From Nereocystis luetkeana (lineage: Eukaryota > Sar > Phaeophyceae > Laminariales > Laminariaceae), in contig JARUPZ010000026.1 of assembly GCA_031213475.1 (NCBI GenBank), positions 6,493,785 through 6,557,784 of the forward strand: a stretch of 64,000 nucleotides of DNA. Reading direction: 5' to 3'. The position numbers and the translations under genes are program-made. This document shows positions 1 through 12,052 of the stretch, in pieces. Numbering within the stretch: the first letter of the stretch is position 1; every line of letters starts with the position of its first letter. The notes beneath the pieces were generated by a model. The model saw only the letters and a program-made list of their open reading frames with translations, was not told the DNA's origin and did no database searches.

Positions 1-441
1 CCAACCAGGCCGAGGGGGGGGGGCTTGGGAGATAACATGTGGAGACACATAAGGCGCGGCGTTCGAGGGCGGCCTATATAGCGTAATAGATTTTCGACAG
101 TGTGCAGCAGTAAACAGATGAATCGTCCGTTCCCTGATGACAGTACAGAATGGTGGGCCCACTTTGAGGAGCGAGAAATGAGCTATTTATAGTGTGAAAC
201 TTGATTGGGGCTCCGCTCGTTTTTTTTTTTCAGGAGGGATGTTGAACAACCCAAAAAAAACGTATTACGTAAGAAATCTTGCTCTCAGCGTGAAATAGCG
301 TGATTTAAGACAAAAATAACAGTGAGAAGAAACAGGGCCATTTTTTTTCTTCTCTTTTGTTTGAGGGGACGCCACAATAAGCTAATTGGATCGAGAAACC
401 ATGCAACGGCAGACGCTGTACGTAGGTACACCTACCTACCA

Positions 442-577
442 GGGGGGGGGGGGGGGGGGGGTTCCGAAGATGGGTCGTTGGTTCGCTGTTCGGGATTATC
501 GTGGAATTTCCAGTTTTTTTTTTTGTCGAATTCGCGGGCGCGGGGGGGGCGGGGGCGGGGGGAGGGTGGGGGGGGGG
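442..577 (+). repeat. Long G homopolymer and G-quadruplex-prone block
   Basis: A run of 20 G residues (442-461) is followed by a block of G-runs at 542-577 separated by single C, A or T bases. The second block meets the simple G-quadruplex pattern of four or more G-triplets with short loops. Whether it folds, or is partly a sequencing artefact of homopolymers, cannot be told from sequence. Confidence 0.8.
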
Positions 578-1893
578 TGTTAATACAGTAGGGGTCCCTC
601 TATAGTTCCGGTATATATGCGCCAGCTAACAATACCGGCACTATACGAGCGGCAACGGCACTATTCACTCCCGCACACCGCCACACTGGTTTAATCCCAT
701 CTGTGCCAAGCGATTCCGCGTGCACTATAGCGGGCAACCGGCAACACAGAGGCGCCGCCGCTACTACTGCTGTCCATGGAGTTGGGTGGGTGTTTGGAGC
801 TTGCTCTCCCCGAAAGCAGGCGACTCAGGGTTGGGAGTCGGGGGAGGTGGCGGCGTTGTTTTGCCGCGGGAGGATGGTGTATCGCGTTACGTTTTTTTCA
901 GTTGTTGGCTGCAAGAGGAGGAGGAGGAAGAGGAGGAGGTCGAGCTCGTAGCGGCTTCGTTCGGTGGGAACTGCTTGCTTGGTTAGCTGATGCCCCGTTA
1001 TGTTTCTTCGTGCCCTTCTGGCTTAGTAGGAGGATTGGGGGGGGGGGGTGAGAAGAGAGACAGTACCCGCGTAGGACTGCTGTGTTCCTTGATTGCCTTA
1101 ACCTTAGCCTTGCTGCTTCTACGAAGCACTGCATGTTTTTTATCGTCGTTTTGTGTTTCCCAGCGTGTCCAGCTGTAATCGTAGTATACTACTGCTAGTA
1201 TAGGAGGTTTTACCGAAAGCGGCCTTCTGGACAAGCGTTGTGTCACAGATGCCGTCGCGCTGTACGTAGATAGCGGTAAATTCGAACCAGGTACCACCAG
1301 GTAGACAGAACTCAGGAGCGGCTTCGTACGCTATTTCGCAGGACGCCTTGGGATTGTTTTTTTATTCTATTTTTCGGGTGTTTTCGAGTTGGATGCAGAG
1401 GCCGCGCGAGAACAAGGACAAAATAGAAAACTCGAGCTTTTTTTTTCTCGAACAGGGGAGATTTGTTATCGTCGGCGACGACGGCTTGAGACGACGGATC
1501 ACCGTTTTTTGTTGTTGTATTTCTCCTTCGAATTGTCATGATCTTATTATTCTCGGCGACTTCGCGAGGGGGGGAGGGGGCTCCACTGGCGTGATACGAG
1601 AGCCGCGAGCCGCGACACCAGCCGCTGCTTTTCGTTCCTTATCGTACTGCCAGTACCCGAGAGTACCCCCCACCACAGCCTGACTGGTCGGGGCCCTAAC
1701 ACACGCAATCCCGGACGATCGAGACCCCCAATGGTAACAAACTATTGACATCACCCCATGCTAGTGAGTCCGGAATCGCTACCAGTCAACCACAAACAAT
1801 GATAATAAATACATACCTGGTACCTGGTAGTTCGGTGTGGCCAGCACCACACATGTATGGCCCCTCCGTTCCACCCACCTTCGGAAGAAGAAA

Positions 1894-1918
1894 GGGGCGG
1901 GCGGGCGGGCGGGCGGGC
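1894..1918 (+). repeat. (GGGC)n G-quadruplex motif
   Basis: Six consecutive G-runs spaced by single C residues form a textbook short-loop G-quadruplex motif. It lies in non-coding DNA about 65 bp after two overlapping TACCTGGTA palindromes. Confidence 0.85.
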
Positions 1919-2211
1919 GTGAGGGAGAAACCACAACAACAGTAGATCTAGTCTAGGCCTACCAATCGGCAGCGGGCAGTGTCGTGCCGTGTGCTCGTGC
2001 GCCTCTGCTCTGCGCGCTTAGCTATGCACATCAAGCACAAGGTGCTCGAGCGTGACCCCCTATTTCCGTCCTCCTTGCCTTCCACCAGGTTAAAACCCTT
2101 CCGTCGGTAGAGCCCACACGCCGATATAGACCATGGCTATCAAACAGGGAACTCGAATGGTCGGCAACGAAACCCACATTTCTTTCTGTATGATTGACGT
2201 TAGAAATATTA

Positions 2212-2860
2212 TGCTTTTTTTTTGCCCCCCGAGAAAGGGGGACTATCGTCGGCGATGACGGCTAAAGACAACAACAGCAACAACAAAAATCGCCCCCCGA
2301 GATTGGGAGATTGTCGTCGGCGATGACGACTTAAGACAACGGAAAACATTCTTTTTTCACGAGAAAAAGGGAGGCTGTCGTCGGCGGCGACGGCTTAAGA
2401 CAACAACAGCAACAACAAAAATCGCCCCCCGAGATTGGGAGATTGTCGTCGGCGATGACGACTTAAGACAACGGAAAACATTCTTTTTTCACGAGAAGAA
2501 GGGAGACTGTCGTCGGCGACGACGGCTTAAGACAACAACAGCAACAACAAAAATCGCCCCCGAGATTGGGAGATTTATCGTAGGCGATGACGGCTCAAGA
2601 CAACGGAAAACATACTTTTTTCACGAGAAAAAGGGAGACTGTCGTCGGCGACGGCGGCTTAAGACAACAACAGCAACAACAAGAATCGCCCCCGAGATTG
2701 GGAGATTATCGTCGGCGATGACGGCTCAAGACCACGGAAAACAGTTTTTTTCACGAGAAAAAGGGAGACTGTCGTCGGCGACGACGGCTGAAGACCAGGA
2801 AAAAGAGATGCTTTTTTTTTCTCGGGAAAAGGAGACACTATAGTATCGTCGTCGGCGACA
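2212..2860 (+). repeat. Tandem repeat, 132-bp dimeric unit, about 4.5 copies
   Basis: The phrase CAACAACAGCAACAAC recurs at 2269, 2401, 2533 and 2665, exactly 132 bp apart. Each unit is itself two related halves of about 66 bp. One half carries GAGAAAAAGGGAGACT and a (CAA)n-like tail; the other carries GAGATTGGGAGATT and ends in ACGGAAAACA. Both halves share the core GTCGTCGGCGAYGACG. A diverged outlying copy of the half-unit lies at 2980-3035. This is a minisatellite with higher-order structure, not a CRISPR array, because there are no unique spacers. Confidence 0.9.
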
Positions 2861-2863
2861 AAA

Positions 2864-2953
2864 CCCTTCGGGACTGTAGTCCCGTTTTGGGGACAAACCA
2901 GTCAAATTCTAAGTACTTTGCCCCCAAAACGGGACTGCAGCCCTAAAGGGGTT
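2864..2953. mobile_element. Hairpin MITE, family H, copy 1
   Basis: A near-palindrome of about 90 bp. The outer arm CCCTTCGGGACTGTAGTCCC on the left mirrors GGGACTGCAGCCCTAAAGGG on the right, and GGGGACAAAC is mirrored by TTTGCCCCCA across an AT-rich centre (TCAAATTCTAAGT). The right end reads AAAGGGGTTAA. The same element recurs nine more times in the window. Confidence 0.85.
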
Positions 2954-3089
2954 AACACCACTGAAAAATCATGTTGCTGCTTTTTCCCCAGAAGGGGAGA
3001 CTGCCGCCGGCGCCGACGGCTTCAGGCAACGACCTAGAGGCTGGCAACAACGTGGGAGCAATGGTTTATACGTGGAACACGGAAGGGCT

Positions 3090-6000
3090 AGGTGGCAAGC
3101 CCTATTGATCCTAGCGCGCCCTTAAAGAGCGGCGACTGTATTCGTCGAAAACAGGTAAGACCGAGAAAAGAGAGGTCCAATATAAGGGTTTTCACATACG
3201 ACACCGCCCACGAACAAAGAAGGGGAACGCGCACGTCCGAAAATAGACTGCAGGAACTGAAGGTATGCGCGAAGCGGGGGAAAGGCTGTTCGTGGGAGAT
3301 GAGGGGTATGCCAGGGACACGAGGGCCAGGACGAAACGTCTTGTACACCGCGACAGCAGCGGGGGGTGTGTAACAAGTAGCACACGCTGCAACAGAAGAA
3401 TGAAAATTGCGATACGTGTGCAATCGGCGCTCGGGGCGAGGAAAACCATGCGGTGAAAGGACGACTCCATGTATGTGTAAACATGGTGGCTCGGTAGCCT
3501 TCATTAAGAAGAGGCAGGCGGAAACGATGGGAATGGTGTTGAGAAAGTAAAGCCAGAAGCCTCCTCAAAGGACAATGCCGCAGATCGACGGGTGGTGCGT
3601 AGGTTTCAAGAAGAATCACAAACGCTTCCGAGAGGACAGCACCACGCTTCGGCTGGCGTCGCGAAAAAGAGGCAAAAAAGTGAAGTCGGGGGTGGTGTGT
3701 TGGAGAAAACGGGCGAGACGAAACAAAACTAAGAACAGCGAAAATACCCCCGAAAGGTGCGCTATCAGCGACGTTCAGCAGACCTCGTGAGAGGAGGCAA
3801 GCGGAACCACAAGCGGTGTTGGCGGTGTATTAAGGGAACACAGTCAGTTATACACCAGAAGACGCGCCATTGGCCCGAAACGCAAGAGAGAAAGCAAAAT
3901 TCACGCCGAGGATCACGAAGAGGGCAGTTGTCCGAAACGTCGGATCGGAGAGGCTAGCGTTTGAGCCATTGGAAGGAAAGTCGAAAGATACCTAAAAAAT
4001 AAGCTGCAAAGCGATGAAAGTGGAGACCGTAACGTGAGACCTGAGGCACTGGCTTTGGGCCTATGGTAGGGTCGGGAAACGGAACACCGGAAACTACCAA
4101 AGCTAGTCGCAAGTATCGGATGAAAGAAAAAAAAAAGAGATTTTTGGTACAGATGGTGGAAGAAGCTGCGTCGGAAAGCTGTGAAGTGGAGGTCGAAAAC
4201 GTGGGACTCCGGAAGGCTAGCTTGTGAAAAAGGTATCGATAAAAGCTTGCGTGTCAGGATCGCTCGACCGGAAGCAGATTCGCGATTAAAGCTGGAGCCG
4301 AAATGACTCTACCATGTATAAGTCAAAGAAACTCTAACAAGTGGAAACGGGATCAAGAACGTGAGACCCTTAGGGCCTATAACTTCGAATGGCTATCAGC
4401 AGAAGCTATACTGTAGTTCGCGGCGAAATCTCCCAACCTAAATAAAAAATAGGCTCGACACCCCAAAACAATCAAGTCGTCAGGAGAAAACTCGTGCAGC
4501 TTGAAGCAAGGCATGGCGTACCTGCACTTCCAGCGAACACGTAGGGCAAGAGTGGAACGGAAAAGTAGAAAACCGTACGTAGCGGGGTTAAATGTGAAAC
4601 GAGGGCTTGGTAAGGTGAGAGACCCTGGCATGCTGCAGTAGCTCGGAAAGTGTACGCAGAAGAGGCAAGAAACACTTCGGAACGGGAGACAAGAGCCCGG
4701 AGCACGGGGTTGACGACTTGGGAGGATTACTCGCAAACCACAGCACAGTCATGTTCATCCCGAAGCAGGTACGCCGGAAACAGAAAGAAGGAGAGGGTCA
4801 ACCATATAAACGGCCTGGGACTGTGAAGCCAGGACGGGGTCGATACGTGTGACCTTTTGGGGGGAACTACGTATGCCGCGAAAAAAGGAAGAAACGAAAA
4901 AAACAAACGGCGGGCTGGGGGGGTGGCGGGGAGTACTCACTTGTTGCTTGCCTTAGTTGAGTGACTGTTGACCACGCGTACGTTTCGAGACGGGGCACAC
5001 GAGGGGGGGGGGGGGGGGGGGGGGCAAACCGAAGCGACCTATGTCGAAGGCGAAGCCAACACGGGGTCGATAACGTGGGGCCCGAAGCGCGGGACAACAA
5101 CATGGGACTCATGGGGGCTAACAACGCGAAGCCGATTGGTCTACGACGCGGTAAGCACGCGAAGACTTGAGCTCGAACACGTCCAATATTTGAAGCGGAT
5201 ACGAAGGGAAGCTTGCCAAAAGCGAATGCGGCGTCAATGAAAAACAAGAAGGGGCAAACAATAGGGAGAACTCGTGCATCGCAAAGAGAAAATGCGGGGG
5301 GGGGTGTCGATGCCGTCCACCTTACAAGCGCCTGAGCAAAGTTTGCCACAAACAACAAGTAAACAGCCAACCAGGAGAGAGGGCTCGGTCTTCCGGGAAA
5401 CGAAACAAGGAAATCATGTACGCTCCTGCCAAGCGCGTAGGACGAGGAGAAAACGGAGCCGGAAAAGCCGTAGCGTCGGTGTCATACGTTAACAACCAGG
5501 GTTCTACGGCCTGTAAGAAGCTTAGGCTACATAACCGAGCGGTGGCCGGTTGAAGCAAAAGAAAAATGCGCATGTTCCTCGTGCTGGAGACAAGGAGGGC
5601 AACTTTTAAACTAAAGCCGATGTTCAAAGTTCAAGTGTGCCAGGAAGATGACGATAACCGGGGAACAAACGGAGCAAACGTAGTACCTGGAAGGAGGGAA
5701 ACAAGACCGAAGGCATATGCTGCTAGGGTTTCCAAGACGGTTAGGAGGCCTACAACGGTCGTGGGCTATATCGTAGTGGGAAGCCGTGAGTCAAGAATCT
5801 CGACTAGACCGATATAGGAGGCTACTGTGGGGCCAGCCCGACCGAAAGCTGACAAGCACAAACCGTAGGCGTTACAGAAACAAGTACGCACAGAAACATA
5901 AACTATGCAACCGGGTGATGCGAACGCGAAGACGACGGGGGGAATATACGATTCCACTCCTATGCACATGGTGCAGGGAAAAAACAAGCTAAGAAATAAT

Positions 6001-6780
6001 CAGGCGGAACTATAACCGTTTTGGCGAGCTGATACCATAATTAAGCCGCAAAAGAAGCCGAAAACGGGGGGAGGGGCGTTGACAGACGTTTTGGTCCCGA
6101 GAACACTCGTGCTATAAGCGAGCGGAACAGGGGAGTAGCAAGCTAACGTTTGACCGGAAAGGACTCGCCCATAAACGAGCCGGAAACACAGTGGAGTTGT
6201 CACCTAAGGTTAGGCCCGGAAACGCTCGTAGCGAAGAGACGATTACATGAGGCTCTGGAACGCTGTTTTTAAGCCCACGCTTCTCGCGTAAAAAATGGCA
6301 GATCCAAAAGCACGTGTTTCTTCGAATCCGATGGAAAAGCCGCCCCTTGTGTAGTCTAAAATACAAAACAGACTAAGAAAAAGAGACACACTTCCAAAAA
6401 ACACCTACAGTAGCACGTTGTGCAAGGAAAATTATCAAGGAATCTATAACACGGCGGTTTTGAGGCCTGTTAGAAAAAACCGGGCAAGCCCAACCGGGCG
6501 GTAACTAAAGATAAGAACACGGCGGGTTCACTTCCTGCTGTAGTTTGGAAACGAGCGAATGTAGACCAGCGCAAAACAGAAGATGGGAACAAGGCCTGTA
6601 TTTGTTGGCGAGGCGAACGAAACCAGCGGCTGTTAGGCTGGAGTACAGGACGAACGCAACACGCTTTCAGTCGTGCAGACCAAAAACAGGACAAACCCAA
6701 AAGCGAAAACAATAGAGGAAGAAACACCTGAAAAACATTGAAAAACATAACCCAAAACCAAGTACATACCAACCCATCGT
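3090..6780 (-). mobile_element. Purine-rich 3' region of a decayed LTR retrotransposon
   Basis: The plus strand is strongly purine-rich throughout, so the minus strand reads as a pyrimidine-rich non-coding tract. Parts match, in opposite orientation, the region at 37.2-39.3 kb. The minus strand of about 3090-3370 aligns with 38640-38880 (both contain CATACCTTCAGTTCCT and a shared stretch near CTCTCTTTTCT), and 3470-3600 aligns with 38390-38500. Open frames on the minus strand (for example 3122-3619) are Leu/Phe/Ser-rich by-products of composition. The 3' non-coding part of the intact gypsy element here (51.93-53.3 kb) has the same strand bias. I infer this is the 3' end of an old gypsy-type element whose coding remnant lies at 7.3-8.1 kb. 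Confidence 0.55.
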
Positions 6781-7299
6781 GTTCAATACGTCAACACGGT
6801 CATACCCCGCGGGCAGGGCCCCGTCTTGTGGCGTTGCAGGCGCGCAGATCCGTCAGTAGTTGGCGTTCTGCGAGAACATGGAATGTGCAGGACGGGCGTT
6901 GATCTTGGTAGGACCAGGGTCGGTGAGGTGCCCGGCGGTGTAGAGGCTGTACGAAGAAGGATCCGATGAAGCGCGGTGGGCGGTCGTGAAGGGATACGGC
7001 AGGACACTCTTCCAAGCGCGAGACGGCGACCGCACGATCGTCGCGGACGGTGAGGAGGGAGCACTGCGTCCGGTAATCCCGTGAAACGCGGGGGGTGGTG
7101 TTGGTTAGGAGGGTGTTGCACGTTCCTAGTGCCAGCCGGTGATTGCGCGGTGTTCGCGGATGATGGTAGAGGCGCTGTGCAGGGCCGGTGATGAGGCGGT
7201 GGTAGTCCATTAAGGGCGGTCGAAGAAGAAGTCGACGGTGGCCGTCGCAGCGAAAAGTGCGTTTTTTCCCGCTTTTGTGCATGTACGTGCGGCGGTTGA

Positions 7300-8090
7300 C
7301 GCTGCCGCATCCCAATGAGTTGCGTCGATTAAGACTTGCGCGGTGGCCGTGGCGGTGAATCGGTCTTGTGCTCAAGGCGTAGAAGCCGGAGCGGTGGCTG
7401 GAATGGCCGGTGTACTTGACTCAAAATAGTCGTCGGTGGCGGCGATGTCCGGGCCGTTTGGTGTCGGCAAGGGAAGGACAGGCTTGTCAGCGCGGCTGCC
7501 GCAGCGGTCGGTATAGAGGAGTCGAAGTGGTGGGTGCTGACGGTGGTGCCGGGGCCGTGCAACAGCGGCAAGACAGGGGATCGGCTATCGTCTGCAAAAG
7601 CGGCTGCAGAACCCGGTGGTATACTGTCCAAAGTAGTCGACGCTGAAGGTGTACCGGGGGCTGGTTGGTGGTGATGTTGTGATACGGAAAGGGTACGCCA
7701 GCGGGTCGTTGGGCGCCAAGAGTGGTTCGTGCGCCTGGCACGCAAGGCAGTGACGGCGAGAAAGGGTCCAATAGAACGAATCGAAAGGTGGCGGAACATA
7801 GGGGCTTGTCCCGTTGTTCGTCCGCCCGGCCCCTTGTAGTCGTGTACCTGGTACCGCTCGACGCGGAACAAGAGACAAAAGGAAAAAAACGAAGGACGTC
7901 ATCAGGCTCGATGGGCGACCTCCGAAAGACGGAGCGTAGACGGTGCATGAAGGCGTTGCAGACGACGGTGTTGGAGGCGAGCTTGAACGGACGTCCTCAG
8001 GTTCGACGACGGGCTCCGGAGCGTGGAACGTAGATGGTGACGCTGGACGGCGGACTTCGCAACGTGGAACGTAGATGGTGATGCTCAACC
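7300..8090 (-). pseudogene. Decayed gypsy-type integrase fragment
   Basis: On the minus strand a frame at 7585-8088 contains HCLACQAHE, then about 30 residues later SVDYFGQY. The intact gypsy integrase in this window has HCLQCQARK followed at similar spacing by SADYFGPL, which are the end of the HHCC zinc-binding domain and the first catalytic Asp. No continuous catalytic domain follows, and the reading frame breaks several times. Together with the purine-rich tract that follows it, this suggests the end of pol of a dead element transcribed leftward. The match rests on two short motifs, so it is tentative. Confidence 0.4.
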
Positions 8091-8321
8091 ACGGACTCCG
8101 GAGCGTCGAAGGTAGACGATGATGAGGTCGGTGAATAAGAACGTGTCAATGTCGGATCGACGTCGATGGATTCCTGCTGAAAGAGGTCGTCCTCCTGCGG
8201 AATGGGCCATACCAACGCTTGTTGGAGGCAGCGTAGGCAGTGCAGGCGGTTGGTGAAGCGAGGGTCCGGGGCGGAGCTCGAGGCTCGGGTCCTACTGTCG
8301 ACGCCATATGTCAAGGTGTGT

Positions 8322-8572
8322 AGAGGCGTTCTACGATACAGGTTCACCCTAACTTTTCTGAAGCTTCTCACTTTAGGAGCTCCAGACCTTACCCGAAGAC
8401 TCACTTTTAGCAAGAAACAAATTGCATGCTGATCAATATTCCCATTGCCCAAGTACACAAAAGTATCATTTTATTAAACAAGATTGGCCTTCAGACGATT
8501 TTGGGTTGAGGAGCCCCGTCATTCAGAAAACAAAATAGCGGAAATGTGCTACCTCTATCGTAGAGCGCGTCT
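8322..8572 (-). mobile_element. MITE-A, inverted-repeat element, copy 1
   Basis: About 251 bp bounded by inverted ends: AGAGGCGTTCTACGATACAGG on the left and ACCTCTATCGTAGAGCGCGT on the right. Its body is a diverged reverse complement of 54101-54357, sharing AACAAGATTGGCC and CCCCGTCATTCAGAAAA. No coding capacity. Confidence 0.75.
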
Positions 8573-9949
8573 GTATTGGTGTTGAGTACTCCTCGTCCAT
8601 GGTATTATCAGGGTCTTCCATTGTTGTCGCTCTCACTTCATCTAAGGGCATAGCTAGGATAGCTAATTCAGGAGATTTAGGGTGCAGGAAGCAGTGCTAG
8701 ACAGAGGGGAACCCAGCGCACTACTATTCTTGTGGTTCCCCTGATCGACCGTGTGCACCTCATTCGAGAGGAGTGACATCACGTCTTCCAAGAATCCTAA
8801 GCACGCATACCTTCCTATATCTATACGCATGGACTCCACCACAACCCACATGAACAAGGGAATCCAGAGTCCAATGAGTATACAATGGCCTATAAAGAGC
8901 TATGTCCAACGCTGAGATCTCGGTAAGTTGCTGGAAACATCGTTTCACGCTTTTGCTTGTCGTGGTCTGCACTTTCCGTCATTTCATCATGTTTTTGGTT
9001 GAAGTAGTACCACTCACGCTACACATATGGCCAACGAACACAATAATGATAGTAAGCGGCGAGCCTTACCACCCAAAAAAACAGGATGTTCTCCACGACC
9101 ATCGCATATTTTCAAAAACGGCACGGTGTTCGGGTAGATTTTCCGACATGTCATGTTTTTGTGGCGAGGCATACACTGACACAACAACAAGTAGGTGTCC
9201 CTCAAGGCCGGCCGCCCGGCCATCAGACGTTCTCAACCCTGAGCGTTTCCGGCCTGGGAACTTCAGAGAACAACTTTGAAAGATAAAAAAGTGATGATTA
9301 CCGTGAAAAAGAGCGTTGCCTTCGCCCAGGTGTGCGGTCGTTTCTTCAGCGCTCGATGTCTTCCAGAACAGGAATCTTGCCATCCCCGAACGAACAACAC
9401 TAAGGTGCTTTCGTCAAAAAAATCTGGCCGAGAGCCTTCCTCGAGCACACGATGTTCGGCGTCGGCAACCCTTACCGTGTTGTCGAGGAAACTATCAATA
9501 CGTAGCCCTGAAAACCGACCGCACCCACCCCTTGTGCGCAAATCAGCGCTCTTTCGAGGTACGTGCAACGGACGGCCACACTGCGCGGTTGGGGAGTGGA
9601 TGGTGCAAAAAACAAGTGCCTTGTGTAGTGACACCGTAAGGAGAGTCGTACCACAGGGGTATCAGAAACACCCGAAGGATTGCAGAAACAAACAGAGAAC
9701 CAACGCCCAAACGGGTAGGGTGGGTGGACCGTAACTGGACCAAGTCCGGCGGGAAATCCTCATAGCTTCGGTTTTTGTTAGTGGGTGAGCTCGCGCAAGT
9801 CTCACACTACCCGGGAAAGATGACTCTCCCGGGTGGCTATCTCCCCCGCACCTGCCCCTCTCGGGGGTCAGGTCGGGTCAACGTGCCCAAGCGCCAGCAG
9901 TAACAGCAGCTTGTGCTGATGTTGCAACGGGAGCTATAGGTTAAATTGA
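8573..9949. other. No recognisable gene
   Basis: Open frames of 100-150 residues occur on both strands (for example 8902-9279 and 9276-9734 plus, 9263-9634 minus). They overlap each other, lack any motif I recognise, and show no splice-consistent continuation. A small hairpin (ACCCGGGA paired with TCCCGGGT) lies at 9819-9846. Confidence 0.5.
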
Positions 9950-11960
9950 CACAAGATACGGTAACTTGGAAGTGTGGTGAGATTAAGCTTTATTTTTACC
10001 AATCCGCGGGAGGATGAAAAAAACAAACAAACAGACAAGGCGCTATAATACACTAGGAAATGGAGGGTGACGGCGAACGCCAAACAGCGAATAGGAGTTG
10101 TATGTAACGAAGATACGGCGACCCCGGTAACTTTCAGCTGAAAGTGGAGAGTAGATGAATTACCGATCGTAGACCAGTATACGGACCTTGGCGTAGATAT
10201 CTCAAAATACTGCTCTTTGGGATACACATATAGCACATAGCAAAATTATTAGGAAAAGGCGAAGCACACGTAGGGAAGTTGGAAGCGGTCCTATCAGACT
10301 CGCACCTTGACACTACAGCAGGATTAAGAGGTGTATCCTGATGAATGCGATCGTATCAAAGCTAGACGATGCGGGAGAAGTATGGATAGTGAAGGCGAAG
10401 TTCGTAAAACAGCTGGAGGCAGTACAGATGACAGCAGAAAAAAAGTGGAAGCTCAATTACGACAAGTTACCTGGTATACAGTAGTAAGAGCAGAACTGGG
10501 AATGTACCCGCGCAAGACCAGTAGAGACGTGGGAAAGTTGAAATAGCAATACGAAGTAAAGAGCATGCTGAAGAAGAAGTAGCCAGCCATAGCTGATGAA
10601 ACTGTGTTGGGGAAGGTAACCGAAGGGCGAGCTTGAAAAAAGGTTGGACGGCGTTGTCGAGAAAGTACGGAAGGATATATCGGAGGAAACCAAGAAGCAG
10701 TGCTGTCCATAGAGAAAAATTGGGGGGTACAAAACAGGAGTACAATAAAGACAAACTAGACAAAGGCTCGCGCTAAAATATATCGTGAAATCGGATAATC
10801 ATTTAGAGATATTCGGGGGGCTGAGAGAAAATAGACAGGAATGAGAAGTTGTCTGCACGGCCCAACGAACCTCGTGAAAAGGCTGAAACTGCGAGCTCGT
10901 GCAGGGGACATGGACCTGCCAGAAAGAAGAAGGAGGTATACCAGTAGCCGGGAGGGGGAGGAAGAAGTAGATGCGCAGACGTGCCCTTGTGGCAAAGCAA
11001 TAGCCAGTAGAACTCGCACAGTGGGAGAATGTGACGCATGAAAGGGGGAACGGGATGTGCCAGAGGAGAAGATGAAGAAAAATAGACGAATGTGCCATGG
11101 AGAAGTTTGGCGCGCTACCTCGATAGCAGCGATGAAACGATCGCTACCCTATCATAGAAAATAGATGGTAGCCACAGGCGGCGGAACAGGAAGGGAACAA
11201 GATTAGCAAAATTGTTCCATGTAATATACCAAGTATGGAAACTACGCAATGAGTGTCCAGTTGTTGGAGGTGTTTATGTTTGAAGTAGGAACGGTGCCCC
11301 GTCTCGAAAGGGATGTGTGGCCAATGGTGAAATTACTAAGGCAAGCAACAAATGAGGAAGCCCCCCCCCCCCGCCAAGGAGAAAATCCCTGACACTACGG
11401 CTTTGTGTGCGGGACCTGGACCTGCCAGAAGTAAGAAATAAGTACGCCAGTAACCGGAAGGAGGAGGAAGTAGCTGCACCGATGTGTCCCTGTGGCGAGG
11501 TAAAAGGGGGTAAGCCTCACACAATCATTAATGGGAGATATTGAACTGCACGCGGAAGAACGGGACGTCGAGAAGGCGATGAGGAAAACAGATGGGTGTG
11601 ACTTGTAAACTAGTTTGGTACTCTGGGTAGTATCAGTATCGGGAAAGCGACCGCTACTATCTGAGGAGATAGACGCTGGCTACAGGCGGCGAAGCAGGAA
11701 ACAAGGGGATAAGATCAGCAAACAAGTTTGTAGCTATTACATACCAGGTACGTCGTGAACGCCCAAATATCGGAGGGCTCTCTTAGGAGTAGATACGGTG
11801 CTTCTTCTTGATAGGAATGCGTGGTCAAAGACCAATGACTAGGACAACTAACAACAAACGAGTAGCCCCCCCCCCCACCCTCCTCTCGTGCCCCACCCCC
11901 CCTATCAGGTCATAATATCGGAGTCGATCTTAGCTTTGATACCCGGACCCTAACCTCGAC
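9950..11960. other. Purine-rich non-coding region
   Basis: The plus strand is again purine-rich, especially after 10.55 kb, in the style of 3.1-6.8 kb, and has no supportable gene. It contains an internal diverged duplication, listed separately. I cannot assign it to an element with confidence. Confidence 0.45.
10870..11880. repeat. Diverged direct duplication, about 505-bp period, each copy ending in a C-run
   Basis: TGGACCTGCCAGAA occurs at about 10912 and 11418. The following GGAGGAAGAAGTAG-type segments, the AGGCGGCGRARCAGGAA segments, and the terminal poly-C runs at about 11359-11371 and 11865-11876 repeat in the same order with the same spacing. The copies differ by many substitutions and small indels, so the duplication is old. 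Confidence 0.7.
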
Positions 11961-11965
11961 CTTAA

Positions 11966-12052
11966 CCCTTTTAGGACAGCAGTCTCGTTTGGGGACAACC
12001 TACTTAGACTTTGACTAGTTTTCCCTCAAAACGGGTCTGCGGTTCTAAAAGG
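11966..12052. mobile_element. Hairpin MITE, family H, copy 2
   Basis: The left end is TTAACCCTTTTAGGACAGCA and the right end is GGTTCTAAAAGG, with GTTTGGGGACAA mirrored by TTCCCTCAAAAC. It is more diverged than the copies at 57-63 kb. TTAA abuts the left end. Confidence 0.7.

Larger units (their letters stand above)
1..2210. other. Non-coding stretch rich in G-runs
   Basis: I see no supportable gene here. Reading frames on both strands are short and depend on homopolymers or G-rich simple sequence. The stretch is marked by long runs of G or T and by overlapping TACCTGGTA motifs at 1814-1829. Nothing between about 1920 and 2200 resembles a known RNA or protein. Confidence 0.6.

Noticed and set aside
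2212..2860. Possible CRISPR array
   Set aside because: The spacers would themselves be repeats, and the unit is dimeric at 132 bp. This is a eukaryotic minisatellite.
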